64,000 nt of DNA from an uncultured Erythrobacter sp. (lineage in GTDB: Bacteria > Pseudomonadota > Alphaproteobacteria > Sphingomonadales > Sphingomonadaceae), in the NCBI RefSeq assembly GCF_958304185.1, contig NZ_OY284437.1, positions 62,001-126,000 of the forward strand, written 5' to 3'. The position numbers and the translations under genes are program-made. The notes under the pieces were generated by a model. It did not search any database. It saw nothing but the letters and a program-made list of their open reading frames with translations, and was not told the origin of the DNA. Below are positions 37,346-45,750 of this stretch, piece by piece; position 1 is the first letter of the stretch, and each line of letters begins with the position of its first letter.

Positions 37346-38800
37346 TCAGGGCTGCCCGTCCGTTCGCTGCTCGGCGACGGTTTCCCCTCCAAGTGCGCGG
37401 TATAGGGCGACCCGGTTGCTGGCTTCGATCAGCTGCGTCGCGAGAAGCGTGCGCTGCGCGGCATAGGACGCGCGCTGCGCATCGAGGCTGGCAAGGAAGG
37501 AATCGATCCCGCCGCGATAGCGCAGATCGGCAAGACTGAAGTTATCTTCGGCCGCATCGACGAACGCGCGGTTGGCGCGCAGCTGTTCGGTGATCGTGCC
37601 GCGGCGCGCGAGCGCGTCGGCAACATCGCGGAACGCAGCCTGTATTGCGCGCTCGTAGCCTGCCACCGCTGCATCGCGCTGCGCCTCGGTCTGGGCCACA
37701 CCGGCCTGCGCCGCGCCGCCTGCGAACAGCGAATAACGTACATTGGCACCCGCCGAATAATTGAACGCAGCGCCCGTGAACAAGGTGGACAGCGCATTGC
37801 TCGCAAAGCCAGCAAGCCCCGTCAGCGTGATCCGCGGGAACAGCGCCGCGCGCGCCGCGCCAATTTCGGCATTGGCCGCGCGCAGTTCGTATTCCGCCTG
37901 CATCACATCGGGGCGGCGCAGCAGAATCGCAGAATCGAGGCCGGCGGGAAGCGTGCGCACCGCCTCGCCCGCGTCGGCGATTGATTGCGGCAGCAGCCTG
38001 TCGTCTACAGGCGCGCCGATCAGCAGTTGCAGCGCGTTGATATCCTGCGCGAGCGCGGTTTTCTGCTGCGCAATATCGGCTTCGGCGGTGGCAAGGATCT
38101 GTTCCGCCTGCCGCAGATCGGTGCGCGGCGCGATACCACCGTCGAGCCGCAGCCGGGTCAGCTTCACCTGCTCGCGCGCATTGGTGGCCGTATCCTCGGC
38201 AAGCTTGAGAAGTGAGCGATCGGCGGCATAGGTCAGCCACGCATCGGCGATATCGCCAATCAGCGTCAGCCGCGTTGCCCGCGCGGCGGCCTCCGTGCCG
38301 AAATAGCGATTGAGCGCGGCATCGGACAGCGATTGCAACCGTCCGAACAGGTCGACCTCGAACGCCGTCGTGCTCACATCAGCGGTGTAGCGAACCCCCG
38401 CAGTCGAGCGGCTAGCCGACGGATCATTGCCGATGTCGACGTCCTGATTGCGGTTCTGGTTGGCTGTGCCGTTGTCGAACTGGGTGCGATTAGCGCCCAC
38501 GCCGATCTGGGGCAGCTGGCCCGCGCGCTGAATCCGGAACTGGGCGCGCGCGGCGGCGATGTTCGCGGCGGCCACGCGCAGGTCGCGATTATTGGCAAGC
38601 GCCTGTTCGATCACCTGCGCCAGCCGCGGGTCGGTAAAGACCTCGCGGTAGGTCATCACCGGCAGTGCGGCCTCGCTCTGCGCAAGATAGGCATCGCCCA
38701 CCGGCCATGATGCCGGGACGGGCGGGGCGGGCTGCACATATTTGGGCGCCATCGAACAGCCCGAAAGCAACGCCAGCGCGATCAACACCCCGCTTCTCAT
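37346..38800 (-). CDS. Outer-membrane efflux lipoprotein (NodT/OprM family)
   Basis: 484 residues beginning with a lipoprotein signal (LALLSGCSMAPKY), so Cys15 would be lipid-modified. Two outer-membrane-factor repeats follow, rich in alanine coiled-coil, with ANRDLRVAAANIAAARAQ near residue 70 and LLRRPDVMQAEYELRAANA in the second half, both typical of OprM/NodT proteins. The start overlaps the stop of the RND pump (ATGA). It provides the outer-membrane channel of the tripartite pump. Confidence 0.93.
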   Translation of the reverse strand: MRSGVLIALALLSGCSMAPKYVQPAPPVPASWPVGDAYLAQSEAALPVMTYREVFTDPRLAQVIEQALANNRDLRVAAANIAAARAQFRIQRAGQLPQIGVGANRTQFDNGTANQNRNQDVDIGNDPSASRSTAGVRYTADVSTTAFEVDLFGRLQSLSDAALNRYFGTEAAARATRLTLIGDIADAWLTYAADRSLLKLAEDTATNAREQVKLTRLRLDGGIAPRTDLRQAEQILATAEADIAQQKTALAQDINALQLLIGAPVDDRLLPQSIADAGEAVRTLPAGLDSAILLRRPDVMQAEYELRAANAEIGAARAALFPRITLTGLAGFASNALSTLFTGAAFNYSAGANVRYSLFAGGAAQAGVAQTEAQRDAAVAGYERAIQAAFRDVADALARRGTITEQLRANRAFVDAAEDNFSLADLRYRGGIDSFLASLDAQRASYAAQRTLLATQLIEASNRVALYRALGGETVAEQRTDGQP

Positions 38801-41800
38801 GCCGCGCCTCGTTCGGTTGCAGCGGGCGGCGTGCTTGGGCCGAGATGCAGCTTCTTGAGCGTGTCGCGGGTGGTGCGGCGCACGATTACGAAGAACAGCG
38901 GAATAAAGAAGATCGCCAGCACCGTCGCGGTCAGCATCCCGCCGATTACCGATGTGCCGATGGCGATGCGGCTATTCGCTCCCGCGCCGCTCGACAGCGC
39001 TAGCGGCAGTACGCCAAAGATGAAGGCGAGGCTGGTCATCAGGATCGGGCGCAGGCGCAGGCGGGCCGCTTCCAGTGCGGCATCGATCACCCTTGCGCCG
39101 CGCTTTTCGGCTTGCTCGGCAAATTCGATCACCAGAATGGCGTTCTTTGCCGCCAGCCCCATCGTGGTCAGGAGCCCGATCTGGAGAAAGACGTCGTTCT
39201 CAAGGCCCCGCAGCGTTACGGCGAAGACTGCGCCGACCAGCCCGAGCGGAATCACCAGCATCACCGCCACCGGGATGGTCCAGCTTTCATAGAGCGCGGC
39301 AAGGCACAGGAAGACCACCAGCAGCGACAGCGCATAGAGCAACGGCGCCTGACCGGAGGACAGCCGTTCCTGGAACGACAGGCCCGACCAGGCGACGCTG
39401 ACGCCCGGGATGTCCTTGGCCAGCGCCTCGACCCGGTCCATCGCTGCACCCGAGCTTTCGCCCGGCGCGGCCTGACCGTCGAACTGGAAACTGGGATAGC
39501 CCTGAAAGCGCGACAGCGTGGTTGGCGTGGTCGACCAGCGGGTGCGGGCAAAAGAGGAAAAGGGCGCCATCTGCCCGTTATCGCCGCGCACGAACCACCG
39601 CCCGATATCGTCCGGCGTCGCGCGGTAGGGCGCATCGGCCTGAACAAAGACGCGCTTCACCCGCCCGCGATCGATGAAGTCGTTAACGTATTGCCCGCCC
39701 CACGCGGCTGACAGGGTGGCGTTCACATCCGCCTGATTGAGCCCCAAGGCGGCGAGCTTGGGCTGGTCGATATCCACCTGCATGGTCTGCACATCGGGCA
39801 GCTCGCCGAGGCGCACACCGGCGAGGGCGGGATCTCCCTCCGCCGCCGCCAACAGCTTGTCGCGCGCGGCGGCGAATTCCTCGCGGCTCATCCCGCTGGT
39901 GTTCTGGAGTTGGAGGCTGAAGCCGTTGGTCTGGCCCAGCCCGCGGATGGCCGCCGGCACAAGGACATTCACCTGCGCATCACGGAACCCGGCAAATGCC
40001 TTATTGGCCCGCTCGCTGATGCCATCGGCAGAATTCTCCTCGCCTTTGCGCTTCGACCAGTCGACGAAATTGACGAAGCCCTGTCCGGTATTCTGCCCAG
40101 CCGCACCCTGTCCGCCGCCCGCAACGCTGAACATGACCGCGATGTTCTTGCGCTCATCCTCCAGCATGTACTTTTCGATGGCGAGCTGCACCTCGCGCGT
40201 GCGCCCCAGCGTTGCACCGGCTGGCAGGCGGTACTGGAGCCGCACCGATCCTTGATCCTCGGTCGGCAGAAAGCCGGTCGGCAGGCGCACAAACAGCACG
40301 GCCAGCAGAACCAGCACGATCGCGTAGATCGCCAGGAACAACCACTTGCGGTCGACTACCCGCTCCACGGCCACCACGTATTTGTCAGTGCCGCGCGCAA
40401 AGGTGGTGTTGAACCATGACTGGGCCTTTGCCAGAGCTTCGGCCCCGCGAGGCCAGGTGCGTTGCAGGCGGCTTTCCTGTTCGTCGGCAGAATGGCGCTT
40501 CTGCCGCAGCAGCGTCGCAGTGAGTGCAGGGCTCAGGATCAGCGCTACTAGCGCCGACAGCACCATGGCGGAGACAATCGTGATCGAAAACTGGCGATAG
40601 ATCACGCCTGTCGACCCGCCGAAGAACGCCATGGGCAGGAACACCGCGGACAGCACAACCGCAATGGCGACCAGTGCCACCTGGATCTCGCCCATCGACT
40701 GGATCGTCGCCTCCTTGGGCGTCATGTCGGGGTTTTCTTCGAGCAGGCGTTCGACATTCTCGACGACCACAATCGCATCATCGACCAGCAGGCCGATTGC
40801 CAGCACCAGCCCGAACAGCGTCAACGTGTTGATCGAGAACCCTGCGACATAAAAGATGGCGAAAGTGCCCAGCAACACCACCGGCACCGCAATGGTCGGG
40901 ATCAGGGTTGCGCGCCAACTTTGCAGGAACACGAACATGACGAGCACCACAAGCAGGATCGCTTCGATCAGCGTCTGCACCACCTCGTCAATCGACAGGC
41001 GGATGAAGGCCGTGCTGTCATTGGCATAATCGACGTTATAGCCCGCCGGAAAGCTGGGCTTGGCATCGGCAACGGCCTGTTTGACGAGATCGGCGGTGGC
41101 AAGCGCATCGGCGCCCGGCGCAAGCGAGATGGCGAGGCCAGCCCCTGGGTGCCCGTTGATCCGGCTGGATGCCGAATAGTTTTCCGCGCCCAGCTCAACC
41201 CGTGCGACATCGCTCAGCCGCACGATCGCGCCGCTCTGTTCGGACTTGAGGATGATCGCCTTGAATTCGTCCACGGTGCGCAAGCGCGATTGCGAGGTGA
41301 CCGTGGCATTGAGCTGGTTGCTGTCCGGTTGCGGCACCCCGCCGACTTCGCCGGCCGCGACCTCGGTGTTCTGGTTGCGGATCGCTGTGATGATATCGCC
41401 CGGCATCAGCCCGACCGAAGCAAGCCGGTCCGGATCGAGCCAGACCCGCATCGCGTAAGGAGAGCCAAACACGTTGGTTTCCCCCACGCCTTCGATCCGC
41501 GAAAGTTCGTCCTGGAGGTTCGAAACCAGAAAATCGGACACGTCGATATTGGTGCTGCGATCGGTCTCATCATAGACGCCGACGATCATCAGGAAATCGG
41601 GGTTGGATTTGGTAACGCGCAGCCCCTGTTGCTGCACCTGTTGCGGCAACCGGGCGAGCGCCTGTTGCACCTGGTTCTGCACCTGCACCTGCGCAATATC
41701 GGGATCGGTTCCCTTCTCGAAAGTGGCGCTGATCGTCACCTGTCCGCGCGAGGTGGAGCTGGAATTGAAATAGAGCAGCCCGTCGATCCCGGTGAGTTGC

Positions 41801-42000
41801 TGTTCGATGATCTGGGTGACGCTGTTTTCCAGCGTCTCTGCCGAGGCACCGGGGAAGGTCGCGCGGATATTGACCTGCGGCGGGGCGACGTCGGGATATT
41901 GCTCGATGGGAAGCAGGGTGATCGATCCGATGCCTGCCAGCATCGTGATGATCGCCAGCACCCAGGCAAAGATCGGCCGTTCGATGAAAATGCGCGACAT
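38797..42000 (-). CDS. RND multidrug efflux permease (HAE1/AcrB type)
   Basis: 1067 residues, the usual AcrB/MexB length. It begins MSRIFIERPIFAWVLAIIT with the first transmembrane helix, has two large periplasmic loops after TM1 and TM7, and GLLVDDAIVVVENVE carries the paired Asp of the proton relay in TM4. PYRATPDDIGRWFVR is typical of the porter domain. It exports hydrophobic and amphipathic compounds from the periplasm or inner-membrane leaflet using the proton gradient. It lies 9 bp after the adaptor gene and overlaps the outer-membrane gene. No TetR- or MarR-type repressor gene is adjacent. Confidence 0.95.
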   Translation of the reverse strand: MSRIFIERPIFAWVLAIITMLAGIGSITLLPIEQYPDVAPPQVNIRATFPGASAETLENSVTQIIEQQLTGIDGLLYFNSSSTSRGQVTISATFEKGTDPDIAQVQVQNQVQQALARLPQQVQQQGLRVTKSNPDFLMIVGVYDETDRSTNIDVSDFLVSNLQDELSRIEGVGETNVFGSPYAMRVWLDPDRLASVGLMPGDIITAIRNQNTEVAAGEVGGVPQPDSNQLNATVTSQSRLRTVDEFKAIILKSEQSGAIVRLSDVARVELGAENYSASSRINGHPGAGLAISLAPGADALATADLVKQAVADAKPSFPAGYNVDYANDSTAFIRLSIDEVVQTLIEAILLVVLVMFVFLQSWRATLIPTIAVPVVLLGTFAIFYVAGFSINTLTLFGLVLAIGLLVDDAIVVVENVERLLEENPDMTPKEATIQSMGEIQVALVAIAVVLSAVFLPMAFFGGSTGVIYRQFSITIVSAMVLSALVALILSPALTATLLRQKRHSADEQESRLQRTWPRGAEALAKAQSWFNTTFARGTDKYVVAVERVVDRKWLFLAIYAIVLVLLAVLFVRLPTGFLPTEDQGSVRLQYRLPAGATLGRTREVQLAIEKYMLEDERKNIAVMFSVAGGGQGAAGQNTGQGFVNFVDWSKRKGEENSADGISERANKAFAGFRDAQVNVLVPAAIRGLGQTNGFSLQLQNTSGMSREEFAAARDKLLAAAEGDPALAGVRLGELPDVQTMQVDIDQPKLAALGLNQADVNATLSAAWGGQYVNDFIDRGRVKRVFVQADAPYRATPDDIGRWFVRGDNGQMAPFSSFARTRWSTTPTTLSRFQGYPSFQFDGQAAPGESSGAAMDRVEALAKDIPGVSVAWSGLSFQERLSSGQAPLLYALSLLVVFLCLAALYESWTIPVAVMLVIPLGLVGAVFAVTLRGLENDVFLQIGLLTTMGLAAKNAILVIEFAEQAEKRGARVIDAALEAARLRLRPILMTSLAFIFGVLPLALSSGAGANSRIAIGTSVIGGMLTATVLAIFFIPLFFVIVRRTTRDTLKKLHLGPSTPPAATERGAA

Positions 42001-42009
42001 GGCCGCGCC

Positions 42010-43197
42010 TCAGCCCTTCGTATCGGGCTTGGGTGGAGCGATCACCTGCGGCTTGCTGGCAGCAACGGGCCGGATCGGCGCGCCCGGCCTGATTTTGGCG
42101 ATGCCTTGTACGATCACCTTGTCGCCCGGCTTCAGTCCACCTGTCACCACCCAGTCAGAGCCAACCGTACGGCTCGCCTCGACCTTGCGTTCGGCGGCCT
42201 TGTTGTCGGCATCGACAACGAACACGCTCGCTTCTCCGCGCGCATTGCGGGTCACCGCCGCCTGCGGCACGAGGATCGCGCCCGTATCGATTGCTTGATC
42301 GAACCGCGCCCGCACGAACATTCCGGGCAGCAGCAATCCGTTCGGATTGGTGAAGCGTGCGCGCAGCGTCACCGTGCCCGTCTCCGGATTGACCATCACT
42401 TCGGAGAATTGGACGATCCCTTGCGGGCCATACTCGGTCCCGTCCTCAAGGATCAGGCGCACCGCTGTGCTGGCCGGAACGGCGCCGCCTTGCACCAGCG
42501 ATCGGCGCAACGTGAGCAGATCGGCGCTCGATTGCTGGATATCGACAAAGATCGGGTCCACGCCCTGGATCACCACCAGCGGCTCGGCCTGATTGCCGGT
42601 GACCAGCGCGCCCACCGTGACCAGCGAGCGGCCGATGCGACCTGTGATCGGCGCGGGCACGCGGGTGAACTGGAGGTTGATATTGGCCGTCTGGAGCTGC
42701 GCGCGCGCTTGCTGCACCGAGGCTGCTGCCTGGCGCGCGGCGGCCTGTGCATCAGTGTAGTCCTGCAACGCTACCGCCTGCGCTTCGGCCAGCGGCTTCA
42801 ATCGCTCGGCACGGACGCGGGTGGCTTCGGCATTGGCGAGTGCGCTGTTGAGGTTAGCGTTCGCCTCTGCGGCGCCAGCGCGAAACAGGCGCGGGTCGAT
42901 TTCATAGAGGGTCTGCCCCGCCTTTACCAAAGCCCCTTCGGTGAAGAACCGCCGGCGGATCAGCCCGCTGACCTGCGGCCGCACCTCGGACATTTCGAAC
43001 GCCGTGACACGTCCGGCAAGCTCGACCGGAATCGGCACGGAACTGGCCTTGACCACGACAAAGCCGACCTCCGGTACAGGCCGCTCGCGCCCTCCATCGC
43101 CTGCATCACCCGAACAACCAGCCAGCGCCAGCGCAGCGAGCCCGGCGATAGCTAAACGGAAGATGTGCGGTGGTTTGGTCGGGGCAGGGAGAGAGAT
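42010..43197 (-). CDS. RND periplasmic adaptor (membrane fusion protein), start uncertain
   Basis: The protein has the MexA/AcrA adaptor layout: the N-terminal beta-barrel strand, the lipoyl half (RRRFFTEGALVKAGQTLYEID), a coiled-coil hairpin, and the second lipoyl half (APITGRIGRSLVTVGALV). It ends KPDTKG. The first GTG in the conserved part is at 43056, but the same frame upstream encodes a good lipoprotein signal (IAGLAALALAGCSGD, Cys near 43110). That segment has no ATG, GTG or TTG before an in-frame TAG at 43245-43243. The coordinate given uses an ATC at 43197 only as a placeholder. Either a rare non-ATG start is used or there is an indel. It links pump and outer-membrane channel. Confidence 0.82.
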   Translation of the reverse strand: MSLPAPTKPPHIFRLAIAGLAALALAGCSGDAGDGGRERPVPEVGFVVVKASSVPIPVELAGRVTAFEMSEVRPQVSGLIRRRFFTEGALVKAGQTLYEIDPRLFRAGAAEANANLNSALANAEATRVRAERLKPLAEAQAVALQDYTDAQAAARQAAASVQQARAQLQTANINLQFTRVPAPITGRIGRSLVTVGALVTGNQAEPLVVIQGVDPIFVDIQQSSADLLTLRRSLVQGGAVPASTAVRLILEDGTEYGPQGIVQFSEVMVNPETGTVTLRARFTNPNGLLLPGMFVRARFDQAIDTGAILVPQAAVTRNARGEASVFVVDADNKAAERKVEASRTVGSDWVVTGGLKPGDKVIVQGIAKIRPGAPIRPVAASKPQVIAPPKPDTKG

Positions 43198-43477
43198 AAC
43201 AGTCTCGCAGAAAATTGGCCGTATGAGGGCTGATGACGGCCCCTAGTTACGGCATTGATCCATGGTAGGCTTTGGGTGCCGCGTGCGACCTGCCTTGTTT
43301 TTCCTTCGCGTCACCACGAAGCTTCCTTGCACCTGAAACGCCCGGTGGCCAGCCTGCAAATATGCAAACCTAGCGTTTTCTGCGACGAGCGGTTTGCTTT
43401 TGGCCCCATAATTCCCGGTGAGCGCCTCATCTCGCCGCACTGCCGCTGGGTCAGCCCGAGGGGAACAAGTTAAGCCG

Positions 43478-45601
43478 CTATTGATCCAGGAGCTTGCGGA
43501 TGGTTTCGGCCAATTCTGTCCGGCGAAAGGGTTTGCTTAAGACGCTCAATGGGTTTTGGAGGCGTCGTTCCCGCATCAGTGGGTCTTCGCTGTAGCCTGA
43601 TGCCAGTAGCACCCTTAATCCCGGCTGTTGCTCTAGCGCGACCTCCACCAACTGCCTGCCGTTCATCTCGCCGGGCATGACGACATCGGTGAACAGCAGA
43701 TCGAAGGGCGGGCTTTCCGCCAAAATCTGCAAGGCGTCAGCGGCCGATCCTGCGGCCACGATGGTGTAGCCGAGCCGCTCCAGCTGGACGACAAGGCTCT
43801 GCCGAACCAAAGCGTCATCCTCGACCACAAGAATGCGCTCCGCCCGACCCGTTGGGGTCTGCTGCGCTTCGGGTTGAGCAGGCTGGATTTCATCATCATC
43901 GGTTGCTGGGAAATAGAGGGATATCGTGGTGCCGCTCATGAGCTCCGACGCGATCTCGGCGATCCCGTGCGACTGACGCACAAACCCCCACACCATCGAA
44001 AGGCCGAGGCCTGAGCCTTGGCCCACCTCCTTCGTCGTGAAGAAAGGCTCGAACGCGCGTTCGATATCCTGTGGCGGCATCCCGCAGCCGTCATCCGCGA
44101 CAGTGATCATGACATAGCGGTCACCAACCCAGTCTTCTTGGCGCCGCAGATCATCCGCTCCAACGGTGGTGTTAAATGCCGTGATGATGATTTTGCCGCC
44201 ATTCGGCATGGCATCGCGCGCATTGATCACGAGGTTCAAAATAGCATTTTCCAGCTGGCCTGGATCGACCTCGACGGCCCAGACATCGGAAGCAGCCGTA
44301 AGCGAAATCGCGATGTTTGCAGGAATGGTCCGGCGGATCAGCGCTTCAATGCCCGCGAACAATTCACTGAGATGGAGCTTGGTGGGCGACAAGGTCTGAA
44401 GCCGCGCGAAGGATAGCAATCTGCTCGTGAGCATAGCTCCGCGTTCTGCTGCCTGCATCGTGGTTTCCGCCAGCCAGCGCGAATCTGCGTCCGCAGCATG
44501 GATTTGCGAGAGCTCCTCAGCGTTGCCGAGTATGATTGTCAGCAGATTATTGAAATCATGCGCCAACCCGCCAGTCAGTTGGCCCACAGCTTCCATCTTG
44601 TGTGCCTGCCGCAATTTCTTTTCGAGAGCATTGAATTCCGACACATCGGTGGAGCTGCCGATAATCCGGCTGGGCTTTCCTTCGTCATCATGCAGGATCA
44701 TGGCGCGTTCGACCATGTCGACAACTTCGCCATCGGCGCAAACAAAACGGAATTGGCACAGCCATGTCCGATGGCCGTTTGCGATGGCTGCTTGCAGGCT
44801 TTTGACAACCCGCTCGCGGTCGTCTGGGTGGATCCAGTTCTCGCGGGCGTGCGGATTCGTCGCGAATTCGCGCGGGTCGTAGCCGTAGCTGTCGCGCAGC
44901 TTTTCGTTCCACCAAACCGTGCCTTGGGCAAGGTCAATGTCGCAGACAAGATCATCGGTTGCGAGGGAGAGCAAGCGGAAGCGTTCCTCGCTCACGCGGA
45001 GCGTAGCGGCACTCCGTTCCGTCTCTTCGGCAAGCGCAGCGCGCCTGATCTCCTGGTCGCGGTGTTTCGAGAATAAACCGATGAAGGCCACGAAAGCATA
45101 GTAACTGATCGTGTAAGACAAGACGGTGGCAATGCCGACCGCGTCAGTCAAATCGGTCAGCATGAACACGATCATGGGCGCCGGGCCGATGTTCACCAGA
45201 ACCCCGATCCGGCTTTTGTAAAAGCCAAAGTTGGTGAAGTGGTGGAACACAACCAGCGGGAAGAACCAAGCCATGTAAGGCAGGGTGCGGGACGTCTGAT
45301 CGGTGGTGGCGTAGGCGATGATCGCCCCTGCGTTGAGATGCACGCAATAGTAGACTGTGAGGCACCCCGTGATCACACCGGTCGCCATTGCTGGCCGGAT
45401 CGACACTGCGATCAACAAGCTGCCGGTTACGATGGCAGCAATGCCTAGCACCCACGACTCCGGCCCGGATATGTTGCCGAGGCCGACAGCAACGACTGTT
45501 CCCAGCATTGCCCCGACAAATGCAATGATCAGTGATAATCTGACCGAGTTCTGCGCTTGCCTGCGGCGATAACTGAAGCGGCTGATGTCCGTATCGTTCA
45601 T
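43478..45601 (-). CDS. Membrane-bound PAS hybrid histidine kinase with receiver domain
   Basis: 707 residues from the ATG at 45601, which has a GAAGG-type site; an alternative ATG at 45631 has none. About six hydrophobic helices occupy residues 20-185. A PAS domain of the PAS-3 type follows (about 205-330, with W near ARENWIHPDDRERV), then a kinase core with H-box GGLAHDFNNLL, N-box NARDAMP and GSGLGLSMVWGF, and a receiver with phospho-Asp in LLFTDVVMPGE. The core closely resembles that of the two LOV kinases, so these are paralogues. It faces away from the LuxR-HTH/hydrolase gene with about 150 bp between starts, suggesting functional linkage. The signal sensed is unknown. Confidence 0.87.
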   Translation of the reverse strand: MNDTDISRFSYRRRQAQNSVRLSLIIAFVGAMLGTVVAVGLGNISGPESWVLGIAAIVTGSLLIAVSIRPAMATGVITGCLTVYYCVHLNAGAIIAYATTDQTSRTLPYMAWFFPLVVFHHFTNFGFYKSRIGVLVNIGPAPMIVFMLTDLTDAVGIATVLSYTISYYAFVAFIGLFSKHRDQEIRRAALAEETERSAATLRVSEERFRLLSLATDDLVCDIDLAQGTVWWNEKLRDSYGYDPREFATNPHARENWIHPDDRERVVKSLQAAIANGHRTWLCQFRFVCADGEVVDMVERAMILHDDEGKPSRIIGSSTDVSEFNALEKKLRQAHKMEAVGQLTGGLAHDFNNLLTIILGNAEELSQIHAADADSRWLAETTMQAAERGAMLTSRLLSFARLQTLSPTKLHLSELFAGIEALIRRTIPANIAISLTAASDVWAVEVDPGQLENAILNLVINARDAMPNGGKIIITAFNTTVGADDLRRQEDWVGDRYVMITVADDGCGMPPQDIERAFEPFFTTKEVGQGSGLGLSMVWGFVRQSHGIAEIASELMSGTTISLYFPATDDDEIQPAQPEAQQTPTGRAERILVVEDDALVRQSLVVQLERLGYTIVAAGSAADALQILAESPPFDLLFTDVVMPGEMNGRQLVEVALEQQPGLRVLLASGYSEDPLMRERRLQNPLSVLSKPFRRTELAETIRKLLDQ

Positions 45602-45750
45602 GCCCGGGCTGCCTTCAGTGAGATACCGCATTTATAGACTAGCACAGCGGCTTAACATTTTCGTGCATCTCAGCGACTTTTACCCGCCGGGCCGGCCACC
45701 GAATAGCATGATACGGCTCGGATGATTTAACCCATTTAGGGGGATGTCGT

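Noticed and set aside
40921-43155. Plus-strand open frame of 744 codons opposite the RND pump and adaptor
   Set aside because: It is antisense to well-supported efflux genes, is rich in His, Arg and Asp, shows no domain and reflects codon bias of the real genes in GC-rich DNA.
43243-43440. Minus-strand 65-codon frame upstream of the efflux adaptor
   Set aside because: It is in frame with the adaptor but ends at a TAG before the lipobox and resembles no family; basic composition suggests non-coding.
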